This document shows positions 47,651 through 58,488 of a DNA stretch of 64,000 nucleotides, piece by piece. The translations under genes and the position numbers were made by a program. The notes beneath the pieces are model-generated. The model was given only the letters and a program-made list of their open reading frames with translations. It was not told where the DNA came from and did not search any database. Within the stretch, counting starts at the first letter, position 1. The number at the start of each line of letters is the position of its first letter. The DNA comes from Mycobacterium sp. DL440. Its GTDB lineage: Bacteria; Actinomycetota; Actinomycetes; Mycobacteriales; Mycobacteriaceae. The stretch spans positions 1,774,481 through 1,838,480 of the forward strand of contig NZ_CP050191.1 of assembly GCF_011745145.1 (NCBI RefSeq). The letters run 5' to 3'.

Positions 47651-48661
47651 ATGCGATGGGACGGCCAGTCGGTGCGCGTTGACGACGGGTCGCTGCCCGG
47701 GCTACAGCGGCTCGGCTTCGTCCGCAGCGTCCGCACGCCCCAATTCGACGGGATCACGTTTCACGAGGTGCTGTGCAAGTCGGCGCTGAACAAAGTGCCG
47801 GCGGCGTCGATGCTGCCCTTCCGGTACACCGTGAACGGCTACCGCGGCTGCAGCCACGCCTGCCGGTACTGCTTCGCCCGTCCCACCCATGAGTATCTCG
47901 AGTTCGACAGCGGCACAGACTTCGACACCCAGGTGGTGGTGAAGACCAACGTGGCCGACGTGTTGGCGCGCGAGCTGCATCGTCGATCCTGGACGCGCGA
48001 GACTGTCGCGCTCGGCACCAATACCGATCCGTATCAGCGTGCCGAAGGTCGATACGCCCTGATGCCGGGAATCATTGCGGCGTTGGCGGATTCGGGAACT
48101 CCGTTCTCCATCCTCACCAAGGGCACGTTGTTGCGGCGTGACCTGCCGCAGATCGCCGAGGCATCCCGCCGCGTCGAGGTGAGCGTTGCGGTGTCACTGG
48201 CTATCGGTGACCAGGACCTTCACCACGGTCTGGAGCCGGGTACCCCGTCGCCGCAGGCCCGGCTGGCGCTGATCGCCGCAATCAGGGATGCCGGCCTGGA
48301 CTGCCACGTCATGGTGGCACCGGTGCTGCCGTATCTGACCGACTCGGTCGGGCAGCTCGACGCGCTGCTGGGCCGGATCGCGTCAGTCGGAGCCGGCGGT
48401 GTGACGGTCTTCGGCCTGCACCTGCGCGGCTCGACCAGGGGCTGGTTCATGTCCTGGCTGGCGCAGTCGCATCCCGAATTGGTCGGTCGGTATCGCGAGT
48501 TGTATCGGCGGGGCGCATATCTGCCCGCCGAGTACCGCGCGATGTTGCGCGACCGAGTCCGGCCGTTGATCTCCCGGCACGGGCTGGCCTCCGGGTCGCG
48601 GCCGATGCCAACCGCCGGTGTCGAGCGAATCGGGCCTGTGCAACAGCCAACGCTGTTCTAG
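47651..48661 (+). CDS. Radical SAM protein (SplB-like, Rv2578c family)
   Basis: A 336-residue radical SAM enzyme with the cluster motif GCSHACRYCFAR (CxxxCxxC) near residue 75. The rest resembles the 'DNA repair photolyase'/SplB-like group (ALGTNTDPYQRAEGRY, SILTKGTLLRRDL, VFGLHLRGSTRGWF). The reaction is not established. Two perfect SOS boxes upstream indicate LexA control, consistent with reports that Rv2578c is in the M. tuberculosis LexA regulon. ATG 47651 (MRWDGQSV) is chosen because the predicted transcript starts there; ATG 47645 is an alternative. Confidence 0.9.
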   Translation: MRWDGQSVRVDDGSLPGLQRLGFVRSVRTPQFDGITFHEVLCKSALNKVPAASMLPFRYTVNGYRGCSHACRYCFARPTHEYLEFDSGTDFDTQVVVKTNVADVLARELHRRSWTRETVALGTNTDPYQRAEGRYALMPGIIAALADSGTPFSILTKGTLLRRDLPQIAEASRRVEVSVAVSLAIGDQDLHHGLEPGTPSPQARLALIAAIRDAGLDCHVMVAPVLPYLTDSVGQLDALLGRIASVGAGGVTVFGLHLRGSTRGWFMSWLAQSHPELVGRYRELYRRGAYLPAEYRAMLRDRVRPLISRHGLASGSRPMPTAGVERIGPVQQPTLF

Positions 48662-48679
48662 CGGTGCGTCGGCCACGGA

Positions 48680-48838
48680 TCACCACGGTGCCGCCCCAAC
48701 CTGATCGGTGAGTGCCCGCATCGCGGGGGCGGCCTTGTCCAATGCGCTGACGTAGCGTTCGGGGATTGCCGCGAGTGCGGCCGAGACCCTTGCGGCAACC
48801 GCATCCGTCGGCACGGCTGGTTCGCACCGTCTCGCCAC
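48680..48838 (-). CDS. Small 52-residue ORF or gene remnant
   Basis: From GTG 48838 a short frame reads MARRCEPAVPTDAVAARVSA and continues with an amphipathic Ala-rich stretch (IPERYVSALDKAAPAM) to TGA 48680. Codon use is mycobacterial and the end faces the convergent radical SAM gene. It could be a real small protein or the C-terminal remnant of a larger gene whose upstream part was lost. The family is not recognised. It overlaps the 5' end of the frameshifted membrane gene on the other strand. Confidence 0.4.
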   Translation of the reverse strand: MARRCEPAVPTDAVAARVSAALAAIPERYVSALDKAAPAMRALTDQVGAAPW

Positions 48839-49078
48839 GCAAGCTTCTGTTCGGCGGCGTCTCGGCGATGGTCATCGTGACGCTGCTGATGCTGCTCGAT
48901 GTCACCGTCGGTCGGTCTGGCCGGCGACCACAGCGCGGTGCCGATGGGTGCGGTGATGTTCGCCTGTGCCGCGCTGGCGGCGACGGTGCTGTTGGTCTTG
49001 ACTCGCGGGCACGTTCCGGGTGGCGAAGACGAAATCGAGGAGCTTACTCCCGAACAAGCAGGCAGCGCCACCTCTTGA
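48775..49078 (+). pseudogene. Two-helix membrane protein, frameshifted by a 4-bp duplication
   Basis: The first frame gives RKLLFGGVSAMVIVTLLMLL and DVTVG, then loses sense at 48907-48917. There GTCG is tandemly repeated (GTCGGTCGGTC). Dropping four bases joins it to VGLAGDHSAVPMGAV, a second helix (FACAALAATVLLVL) and a hydrophilic end ELTPEQAGSATS, stop TGA 49076. The restored protein of about 100 residues has two helices separated by a short loop. The start is uncertain (GTG 48775 or later). Function is unknown. Either a null allele or a sequencing error. Confidence 0.6.
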
Positions 49079-49157
49079 AGCACAAGAGATTGCTCTGGAT
49101 TCGGACGCCCCCAAAACCGTTGAAATTGGGTACATATGCGTCTGCTCGCGGAGAGAT

Positions 49158-50432
49158 TCAGCTCTTGTTGCGCTTGACCTGATTGAACGGTACGCCGCGG
49201 TCGGCTGCGAGCTCGCGTGGGAAACCGAGGATCCGCTCGCCGATGACGTTGCGTGCCATCTCCGAGCTGCCGCCGCCCAGGGACCCGGTCTGCCGAGACA
49301 GGTAGCGCACACCGATCTCCATCAGACCGGCCAACTCTGGGGTACCTTCGGCGCCTTCATCGACCACACCGGCCGTGCCTGCGATGGCCAACGCGGTGTC
49401 CACCTCGAGCTCGGTGGTCTCGGCATGGAACAGCCGGATCAACGTGCCGGCATTCGGTGGCAGCGAACCGTTCCCGATCGCCTTGCTGACGTGATCGATG
49501 AGCTGCTTCTTGACGATGCGGCGCACCAGGGCACGACCGGCCAGATCCTGAACCCGGGCGTCGTCACCCTGCCCGGTGGCCTCGGCCAGCCCGACATGGT
49601 CGGGCGGCATCTCGTTCGCGTTCTCGGCCCCGGTCCCGCTGGCGAACTCGGAACCGCCACCGACAGCCCGACGTTCGTGGTGCAGCTGGCGAGAGGCCAC
49701 GGTCCAGCCGTCGTTGACCTCGCCCACGACCGCGTCGGCGGGAAGCTCCAGGTTGTCGAAGAACTCCTCGCAGAATTCCTCGTTGCCGTTCACCTCGGTG
49801 ATCCGGCGCATCGTGATACCCGGTGCATTCAGTGGCACCAGGAACATGGTCAGGCCCTCGTGTTTGGGCACGGTCCAGTCGGTGCGGGCCAGCATCAATC
49901 CGTAGTCGGCGGCGAACGCGCTGGTGCTCCAGGTCTTGGCGCCGTTGATGATCCACGTGTCGCCCTTGAGCTCGGCTCGGGTGATCACGCCGGCGAGATC
50001 CGACCCGCCGCTGGGCTCGGACAACAACTGGCAGAGCACCTCGTCACCGCGGATCGCCGCCGAAATGCGCTCACGTTTCTGATCTTCGCTGCCCATGTCG
50101 AGAATCGTTGCGCCGCAGATGGTGAACGACGGGGTGTTGAGGATCAGCGGCATCTCGTAGTTTCGGCACTCGTCGTTGAATGCCTTCTGGTACGCGTAGT
50201 CCAGGCCGAGGCCGCCGTACTCGCGGGGAAAGCAGATGCCGGCGAATCCACCTTCGTAGAGCCGCTTCTGCAGTTCCTTTGCCCGTTCCCAGGATTCGGA
50301 TTCCGCACGTACCGAGAACGGAGGGTTGTCCGGATCGACGGGCGGCATGTTCTCGGCCAGCCAGGTCCGGGCACGGAGGGCGAACTCCTCGACAGACTCA
50401 GTGGTTGCAGTGGTGCTCACGGTGTCGGTCAT
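49158..50432 (-). CDS. Acyl-CoA dehydrogenase (FadE-type), subunit A
   Basis: A 424-residue flavoprotein of the acyl-CoA dehydrogenase family. FPREYGGLGLDYAYQKAFNDE, LLSEPSGGSDLAG (FAD contact) and INGAKTWSTSAF are conserved segments; GGGSSEMARNVIGERILGFP near the C-terminus is the usual FAD-binding end. ATG 50432 overlaps the partner gene by four bases. Paired, unequal FadE genes in mycobacteria commonly form heterotetramers acting on bulky acyl-CoAs such as sterol side chains; that is likely here. It belongs to a three-gene operon with an amidohydrolase. Confidence 0.93.
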   Translation of the reverse strand: MTDTVSTTATTESVEEFALRARTWLAENMPPVDPDNPPFSVRAESESWERAKELQKRLYEGGFAGICFPREYGGLGLDYAYQKAFNDECRNYEMPLILNTPSFTICGATILDMGSEDQKRERISAAIRGDEVLCQLLSEPSGGSDLAGVITRAELKGDTWIINGAKTWSTSAFAADYGLMLARTDWTVPKHEGLTMFLVPLNAPGITMRRITEVNGNEEFCEEFFDNLELPADAVVGEVNDGWTVASRQLHHERRAVGGGSEFASGTGAENANEMPPDHVGLAEATGQGDDARVQDLAGRALVRRIVKKQLIDHVSKAIGNGSLPPNAGTLIRLFHAETTELEVDTALAIAGTAGVVDEGAEGTPELAGLMEIGVRYLSRQTGSLGGGSSEMARNVIGERILGFPRELAADRGVPFNQVKRNKS

Positions 50433-51589
50433 GCCCCGATCTCCTCGGCTGCGCGGTTCTTGCGGCTCAGTGCATACACCGTGCGATGGTGGTCTTCGGG
50501 TGAGCCGTACAACGCCCGATACAACGCAACCCGCCGCAGGTACAGGTGCAGGTCGTGTTCCCAGGTCACGCCGATGCCACCGTGTAACTGCACACAGTCC
50601 TGCAGCATCACGGGAGCACGTTCGGCCACATAGGCTTTCGCGACGCTGACGAGCTTCGGCGCTTCCGGGGACCGTTCGGCCACCGCGGCGACGGCTCCTG
50701 CGGTGGTGGCGCGCGCGGCTTCGAACCACATCTTCATGTCGGCGGCACGATGTTTGAGGGCCTGGTATGAGGCCAGCGGACGGCCGAAACTGTGCCGGTC
50801 TGCCAGCCACTGATTGGTCATCGTGAGCACCGCGTCCAGGATTCCGACGATCTCGGCGCACTGCAGGACCAGGGCCACCTGGCGCTGACGTTCGATGATC
50901 CCGGGCGTCTGCTCGGGGGTGCCGACCACGGCGGACTCACCGACGGTGACGCCGTCGAACTGCACTCGGGCGTAGCGCTTGACCAGGTCCACCGAATTCT
51001 GGGGAGTGACGGTGACCCCATTGGCATCGGCCGGCACCATGAACTGCCGGATCTGGCCGTCGCAGGCGGCCACCACCAGCAACATGTCACTCTGGTCGCC
51101 GGCTTCGACGCGGTCCTTGACGCCGTCGATGCGGTAGCCCGCCTCGGTCCGGGTGGCGGTCGTGCCGATCCCGGTGACGGCCTCGAGAGCTCCGAACGGC
51201 CGCTTGGGTTCATAGGCCGCCCAGGACGCCACGGCGTCGCCGGCGACCAGCGATTCGATCAGTTCCTCGTGCCCGCCGGGTGATTCGACGAGTCCGGCCA
51301 GCACGATGCTGACCGGATGCAGCGGACCGGGGGCCACGGTGTGGCCGGCCTGCTCGGCGAGCAACGCCAGGTCGGTCACACCGTCCCCCGATGGGCTGCC
51401 GCCTCCCAGTTCCTCGGACACCAGCAGGCTGGCCCACCCCAATTCGGCTGCGCGGCCCCACCATCCGGTGTCGAACGGAATGCGCGCGGCATGTAGTTCA
51501 CGCACTCGGCTCAGTGGCATCTCCTTCTCCAGGAAGGCCTGTGCGGTGGAGGCGAACAGCATCTGTTCAGGATTTGCCACATCTGTCAT
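50429..51589 (-). CDS. Acyl-CoA dehydrogenase (FadE-type), subunit B
   Basis: A 386-residue acyl-CoA dehydrogenase-like protein, more divergent than its partner. It retains AELGWASLLVSEELGGG, the C-terminal YQALKHRAADMKMWFEAAR helix and QLHGGIGVTWEHDLHLYLRR. The middle segment that usually carries the SxPxxGSD FAD motif is altered, as is common in the second subunit of heteromeric FadE pairs. It overlaps the partner by four bases and follows the amidohydrolase gene by 39 bases. Confidence 0.92.
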   Translation of the reverse strand: MTDVANPEQMLFASTAQAFLEKEMPLSRVRELHAARIPFDTGWWGRAAELGWASLLVSEELGGGSPSGDGVTDLALLAEQAGHTVAPGPLHPVSIVLAGLVESPGGHEELIESLVAGDAVASWAAYEPKRPFGALEAVTGIGTTATRTEAGYRIDGVKDRVEAGDQSDMLLVVAACDGQIRQFMVPADANGVTVTPQNSVDLVKRYARVQFDGVTVGESAVVGTPEQTPGIIERQRQVALVLQCAEIVGILDAVLTMTNQWLADRHSFGRPLASYQALKHRAADMKMWFEAARATTAGAVAAVAERSPEAPKLVSVAKAYVAERAPVMLQDCVQLHGGIGVTWEHDLHLYLRRVALYRALYGSPEDHHRTVYALSRKNRAAEEIGA

Positions 51590-51628
51590 GTAGTCGGCTC
51601 AGCTTCGTAGGTAGAGGGGAGGACTGAA

Positions 51629-52858
51629 TCAGTTCAGTACGAGCGCCGGGACATCGGGCCGGTAGACCTTCTTGTTCTCGACCTTGAAGAGATCGACGAG
51701 GTTACCGCCCATGACCTTTCGGACGCCTTCATCGTCGAGGCCGTGTGCCTGCAGGTCGTCGACCAGGTTGATCGGATCGGCCAGGCCCTCCGGATGCGGC
51801 CAGTCGGAGCCGAAGATCACCCGGTCGATGCCGCACAGGTCGGCCATCTTCTTGAAGTCGTCCTCCCAGAACGGCGCGACGTACACGCAGCGCTTGAACG
51901 CTTCGATCGGATCCTCCGGGAATCCATCCGGCATCTTCGAGTAGACGTCCTTGAACTGGTAGTGCAGGTAGGGCACCCAGGAGGCGCCGTTCTCCACCGA
52001 CAGGATGCGCAGGTCCGGGTTACGGGTCAGCGCGCCATGACAGACCAGCGCGGCCATGGTGTCCTCGATCGGACGCTTGCCCATGGCGACCATCCGGAAC
52101 GAGGTAGGTGAGAAGGGCTTGAACTCGGTGGCAGGTTCCCAGTCGTTGAGGTAATTGGAGTACCCGCTGTCGGAGGCGTGCATCGACACCGGGATACCGG
52201 CCTTCACGCAGGCGTCCCAGAACGGGTCGAACTCCTCCACACCCATGGAGCGGCTACCGCGATAGCCCGGCACCGGTGCGGGTCGGACCAGGACGGTCTT
52301 GGCGCCGCGCTCCAGGCACCATTCCAGTTCCTCGAGTGCGCGGTCGACGTTGCCCAGATTGATGACCGGCGTGGAGAAGATACGGCCCTCGTAGTTGAAC
52401 TGCCAGGTCTCATACATCCACTCATTGAGTGCGTGCACGATGTCGAGGATCAGGTCCGGATCGTCCTTGAGTCGCTCCTCGACCAGGCTGGCCAGCGTCG
52501 GGAACATCAGGGTGTAGTCCAGGCCGAGGCTGTCGAGAACCTCAAGGCGCGCTTGCGGATTCCGGAAGGCGGGGATGGCCTTCATCGGCTTGCCCATCAC
52601 CTCGCGGTAACTCTTGCCACCGCTGCCGTGCCGGAAGTAGTCCTCCTGCGCGCCGGGGCGGGCGACCACTTCGAATGTCGGGTTCGGGATGTAGTCGCTG
52701 ACGACGTTGCGAACCATGATCTTGGTCCGGCCGCGGACATCGATGTAGTCGATGACGCCCTTGCGGTGCTCCGGCAGGAATTTTGTGAGGGCTTCCTTGG
52801 GCTCATAGAAGTGGTTGTCGGCGTCGAACACCGGATAGGGAAGCTCGCGTGACGGCAT
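51629..52858 (-). CDS. Amidohydrolase family 2 (metal-dependent hydrolase)
   Basis: A 409-residue TIM-barrel amidohydrolase-2 protein. FDADNHFYEP near the N-terminus replaces the classical HxH with DADNHF, a variant common in this family's actinobacterial members. VSMHASDSGYSNYLND and VIFGSDWPHPEGL are the further metal-site segments. Relatives decarboxylate aromatic acids or hydrolyse ring products. ATG 52858 follows AGGAGG. It leads an operon with two acyl-CoA dehydrogenases. An inverted repeat 35 bases upstream matches one in front of the adjacent TetR gene. Confidence 0.88.
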   Translation of the reverse strand: MPSRELPYPVFDADNHFYEPKEALTKFLPEHRKGVIDYIDVRGRTKIMVRNVVSDYIPNPTFEVVARPGAQEDYFRHGSGGKSYREVMGKPMKAIPAFRNPQARLEVLDSLGLDYTLMFPTLASLVEERLKDDPDLILDIVHALNEWMYETWQFNYEGRIFSTPVINLGNVDRALEELEWCLERGAKTVLVRPAPVPGYRGSRSMGVEEFDPFWDACVKAGIPVSMHASDSGYSNYLNDWEPATEFKPFSPTSFRMVAMGKRPIEDTMAALVCHGALTRNPDLRILSVENGASWVPYLHYQFKDVYSKMPDGFPEDPIEAFKRCVYVAPFWEDDFKKMADLCGIDRVIFGSDWPHPEGLADPINLVDDLQAHGLDDEGVRKVMGGNLVDLFKVENKKVYRPDVPALVLN

Positions 52859-52892
52859 GTTCGCCTCCTGGGAGAGTCGTGTTTTCGAAACT

Positions 52893-52907
52893 GGTAATGA
52901 CGTTACC
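52893..52907. promoter_or_regulatory. Candidate TetR operator upstream of amidohydrolase operon
   Basis: GGTAATGACGTTACC contains GGTAA/TTACC arms. The 12-mer AATGACGTTACC (52896-52907) recurs exactly at 53644-53655, upstream of the neighbouring TetR gene. Both precede starts of minus-strand genes at similar distances (38 and 35 bases). Confidence 0.65.
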
Positions 52908-52970
52908 ACGGGGCGACCAGCGCGGACGAGCGCATTCGGGCGATCGCTCAGGAAGGCGGGGAACTCCTGG

Positions 52971-53609
52971 TCAGGCTGGGGATTCAGGCACCTGTAGGCC
53001 GCGCACGCAGAACTCGTAGATGTGCTCGCCGTCGATCGGTGCGCCGTTGAGTTCAACGCCCAGTGAACGCAGTCGCATCGCACCCAGCACCGACTGCATG
53101 ATCAGGGCCGCGGTGCTCTGAACGTCGATCCCAGAACGGAAAGCGGCCGTTTCGATTCCGCGCCGCAGGATGTCGCCGATGAGCTCGTGTAACGGCGCCA
53201 GCACCCGTGCGTATTCACGGGGCAGGGACTCGGCGAGATGGTCGTTGTAGAAGGTCAGGCCGCGGTTGATGCTGTCCTGGGTGCTCGAGGCCGCCGGGAC
53301 GGTGATTCGCTCGATGAGCGACCGCAGCGCCTCGGGTCCGGCCAGCCCCTCGGTATCCGCGCGCCAACGCAGTGTGGACTCGGCCATGATCTTGTCGATG
53401 AGGGCCAGCAGCAGCTCGTCCTTGCTGGAAAAATGCTGGTAGAAGGACCGCAATGAGGTCTTCGAGCGCTCCACGACTTCCAGCACGGTGAAGTCGGTGC
53501 GCCCGGTCTCGCCAAGGATGGCGAGCGCCGATTTCATGAATCGGCGGGCCCGGTCCGCCTGCGCCTCGGCGCGCGCGCCTTCGGTCGGTCTTCCGGCCGG
53601 ACTGGCCAT
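52971..53609 (-). CDS. TetR/AcrR-family regulator
   Basis: A 212-residue regulator. The helix-turn-helix lies at about residues 25-70 (ALAILGETGRTDFTVLEVVE, then SKTSLRSFYQHFSSKDELLL), with a helical effector domain after it. ATG 53609 is chosen because GGAGGTGATG lies upstream at correct spacing. It sits upstream of the amidohydrolase/FadE operon on the same strand and shares a 12-bp motif with that promoter, so it probably regulates itself and the operon. The effector may be an acyl-CoA. Confidence 0.92.
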   Translation of the reverse strand: MASPAGRPTEGARAEAQADRARRFMKSALAILGETGRTDFTVLEVVERSKTSLRSFYQHFSSKDELLLALIDKIMAESTLRWRADTEGLAGPEALRSLIERITVPAASSTQDSINRGLTFYNDHLAESLPREYARVLAPLHELIGDILRRGIETAAFRSGIDVQSTAALIMQSVLGAMRLRSLGVELNGAPIDGEHIYEFCVRGLQVPESPA

Positions 53610-53643
53610 TGCGCCATCACCTCCGTCATGCTGCACTTGCGAG

Positions 53644-53664
53644 AATGACGTTACCGTTTCGGTA
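53644..53664. promoter_or_regulatory. Candidate TetR auto-operator
   Basis: The 12-mer AATGACGTTACC is followed by GTTTCGGTA, giving a TACC-GTTTC-GGTA inverted repeat. The 12-mer is identical to the one in front of the amidohydrolase gene. It lies between this TetR gene and the divergent luciferase-like gene, so it could also affect that gene. Confidence 0.62.
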
Positions 53665-53719
53665 GAAGCAATAGGCGGCTTGTGATTACTGTGTTGGATC
53701 GACCGCGGGCGGTGCAGCG

Positions 53720-54556
53720 GTGAGTGAGTGGTTCCTGTTCCTGCCCCAGGTACGGCTCGGCATCGACGACGTCGTCGAACGGGCGCGGGTGGCCGAGGCC
53801 AGTGGGTTCGATGGCATCGCGTTCATCGACCATCTGGAAGCGCCGGGGGCAACCCACCAAAACATCTGGGAGGCAATGACTGTCGCCACCTGGGTGGCGG
53901 CCCGCACGGAACGCCTGCGGATCGGCCACCTGGTGTTGTGCGACGCCTTCCGTCATCCGGCGGTGCTGGCCAAACAGGCCGTCACGCTGTCGGCGGCCAG
54001 CGGCGGCCGGTTCGAGCTCGGGCTGGGCTCGGGTTCGTGGCCGCAGGAGTTCGAGCGGTTCGGTGTCGAGACCGGTGACGCCGCGGCCCGGGTACGCAGG
54101 CTCGGTGAGAATCTGGCTCTGCTGCAGCGGTATTGGGGCGGCGACGACGACCGGGCGCAGAACCCGCGTCCTGACCATCCAATTCCGTTGGTACTGGGCG
54201 GAACCGGCAAGCGCATGATGGAACTGGTGCGCGCCCACGCCGACTGGTGGAACATTCCGTCGCATCAGCTGGATCGCTTGCCCGCATTGCTGCCCACCGT
54301 GGGTTCGGCACGGGTCTCCCTGCAACAGATGGTCGGCTTCGTGGGGCGCGGTGCCGATCGCTCGGCGGTGATCGAACGTAGCACCCGGTTGTTCGGGCAC
54401 CTCGGCGGCGGGTTGGTGTGCGGCGACGCTGCCGAACTCACCGCCCATTTCGCCGGACTGTCGGCCCAGGGCGTCGAACGCTTCTACGTGTGGTTCGCCG
54501 ATTTCGCGGCACCCCAGACGATTTCCGAGTTCGCCGAGACAGTCATCAACACGTGA
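53720..54556 (+). CDS. LLM-class (luciferase-like, F420-type) oxidoreductase
   Basis: A 278-residue TIM-barrel protein of the luciferase-like monooxygenase superfamily; in mycobacteria most members use coenzyme F420. ERARVAEASGFDGIAFIDH, RLRIGHLVLCDAFRHPAVLAK and GGRFELGLGSGSWPQEFERF are the conserved strands and phosphate-binding region. The GTG at 53720 gives MSEWFLFLPQVRLG. It diverges from the TetR gene and is followed by a thioesterase-like gene after 14 bases. The cofactor and substrate are inferred from the family only. Confidence 0.87.
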   Translation: MSEWFLFLPQVRLGIDDVVERARVAEASGFDGIAFIDHLEAPGATHQNIWEAMTVATWVAARTERLRIGHLVLCDAFRHPAVLAKQAVTLSAASGGRFELGLGSGSWPQEFERFGVETGDAAARVRRLGENLALLQRYWGGDDDRAQNPRPDHPIPLVLGGTGKRMMELVRAHADWWNIPSHQLDRLPALLPTVGSARVSLQQMVGFVGRGADRSAVIERSTRLFGHLGGGLVCGDAAELTAHFAGLSAQGVERFYVWFADFAAPQTISEFAETVINT

Positions 54557-54570
54557 CAGAGAGGAACGAC

Positions 54571-55479
54571 ATGACAGCTGGAACCAACGAGGCACCCGCC
54601 GCGACCGGGACCGAACCGACGCAGTGGACGCTGCAGATGCTGCTCGACCTGTTCGATGCAGAACCGGCGGGGGAGAACCGTTTCACCGTCCCGACCGGTA
54701 TCGCCGGTGTGGACGAGCGCCAGGTGGTCGAAGGAACGCAGATCGTCGGCGCGGCGATCGTCGCGGCGGCGAAACGCTTCCCGGACAAGTCGATTCGCTC
54801 GGCACACGCGGTATTCGCCCGCGCGGTCATGGTGGGCCCGCCGGTGGAGCTCGACATCGATGTGATCAGCGAGGGCCGATCAACGGCCACGGCGGTGATC
54901 GCCGCCTCGCAGAACGGCAAGCGGTGCATCACCATCACCGTGTTCACCGACGTGCCGTCCGGTGACGTCATCCGCCATCACCTGCCGCGGCCTGAGGTCG
55001 CCGGCCCGGCTGATGCGAATGTCTCGCCCATGCCGATGATCGGACGTGAGCTGCGACTGGTCGACGTCGTCGACGTCAACAGCCCCGACGAGGTCGGCCC
55101 GCCCGAGCTGCACGCCTGGCTGCACTATGACCCCGTGCCGGTCCGCGACGACCTGGCCAAGGCACTGATCGCGTATTTCACCGGGCACCTGGGTATTTCG
55201 ACCACCATGCGCGCGCATGAGGGCATCGGCACCGCCCAGGCCCACCTCACCGTCTCGACGGCGCCGATGACGGTCACGGTGAGTTTCCACGAGCCGGTCC
55301 GGTGGGACGGCTGGCTCCTGTACAGCCACGAGAGCACCCAGGTCGGCTCGGGCATGTCGTACGTGCGCGGTGCGGTGCACACCGAAGAGGGCGAACTCAT
55401 CGCGTCGTTCAGTCAGGACGGGCTGATCCGTCCGCTGCGCACCACCGACACCGGTATTTCCGCGCACTCGCGGTTGTGA
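54571..55479 (+). CDS. TesB-like acyl-CoA thioesterase
   Basis: A 302-residue double-hotdog protein of the acyl-CoA thioesterase II family. EGTQIVGAAIVAAAKRFP and KSIRSAHAVFARAVMVGPPV match the first hotdog. HLGISTTMRAHEG, PVRWDGWLLYSHES and GMSYVRGAVHTEEGELIASF match the second and its active-site region. It is a paralogue of tesB2 at the window's start but clearly divergent. ATG 54571 follows GAGAGGA. It likely shares a transcript with the LLM gene and may release an acyl product in the surrounding catabolic module. Confidence 0.85.
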   Translation: MTAGTNEAPAATGTEPTQWTLQMLLDLFDAEPAGENRFTVPTGIAGVDERQVVEGTQIVGAAIVAAAKRFPDKSIRSAHAVFARAVMVGPPVELDIDVISEGRSTATAVIAASQNGKRCITITVFTDVPSGDVIRHHLPRPEVAGPADANVSPMPMIGRELRLVDVVDVNSPDEVGPPELHAWLHYDPVPVRDDLAKALIAYFTGHLGISTTMRAHEGIGTAQAHLTVSTAPMTVTVSFHEPVRWDGWLLYSHESTQVGSGMSYVRGAVHTEEGELIASFSQDGLIRPLRTTDTGISAHSRL

Positions 55480-55494
55480 GTCCGGCGCCGCCGC

Positions 55495-57865
<2,371 letters not shown>

Positions 57866-57869
<4 letters not shown>

Positions 57870-58456
57870 TGCTGCCTTCCGGTCAGGCCGACGACGATGT
57901 GGTCGGCCACGAATCGCTTCACCGCACGCGGACTGTCGAGGTTCACGCCGATCGGTGGGAGGAGTTCGAAGCTCAGCAACAGGCGCACGATCCATTCGCT
58001 CGCCCGTGCCGGCGCAATGCCGGGCCCGACCTCGCCGCGCTCCTGGGCTGCGCGGACGAACGGTTTCCACAGGTCGATCGAGCGCCGCATCAGGTCATCG
58101 CCGGTGTTGCGCAGCAGTAGCACCAAAATGCTCTCGTTGATGCCGCGCGGTGCCACGGAGTCCGACTGCTGGCGGTGCGCGCAGATGACGACGGCGGCGG
58201 CGGCCACCTGATCGGTCAGGCTGTCGTGGCGACCGGCCTCGGCCGCGATGGTCTCGATGAACGCGCCGGCCAGGTGGTCCAGCGCGATTCTGATGGCGTT
58301 GTCCCGACTGCCCAGGGCGTTGTGGACGGTACCTCGGGATACTCCGGCGTGTTCGGCCACCGCGGTGAGGCTGAATTGTCTTGGGCCCAAACGCCTGAGC
58401 GTCGCAGCGGCGGCGGCGAGCAGTGCGGGTGGCACCACTCGCTCCGCGTCGCGCAT
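57866..58456 (-). CDS. TetR-family regulator of the monooxygenase operon
   Basis: A 196-residue TetR protein. The helix-turn-helix (FSLTAVAEHAGVSRGTVHNA) is near residues 25-50, with a helical effector domain after it. It leads the TetR-monooxygenase-SDR operon, with a four-base overlap to the monooxygenase gene. A long inverted repeat starts two bases before its start codon, strongly suggesting autorepression of the operon. The ligand is probably a ketone, alcohol or ester substrate of the two enzymes (inference). Confidence 0.92.
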
Positions 58457-58457
58457 T

Positions 58458-58484
58458 TGAACACATTAGCGAAATATGTTCAAT
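58458..58484. promoter_or_regulatory. TetR operator of the monooxygenase operon
   Basis: Arms TTGAACACAT and ATATGTTCAA are inverted repeats (9 of 10 pairs) with a seven-base spacer. The site begins two bases upstream of the ATG of the TetR gene, within a 32-bp gap, so it overlaps the likely transcription start. Confidence 0.75.
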
Positions 58485-58488
58485 CTGG

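Noticed and set aside
47484..47789. Plus-strand frame (MERFRCPLNAQV...) beginning after SOS box 1
   Set aside because: It runs into the radical SAM gene in another frame, has no ribosome site and its second half is clearly shadow sequence. A short SOS leader peptide is possible but not supported.
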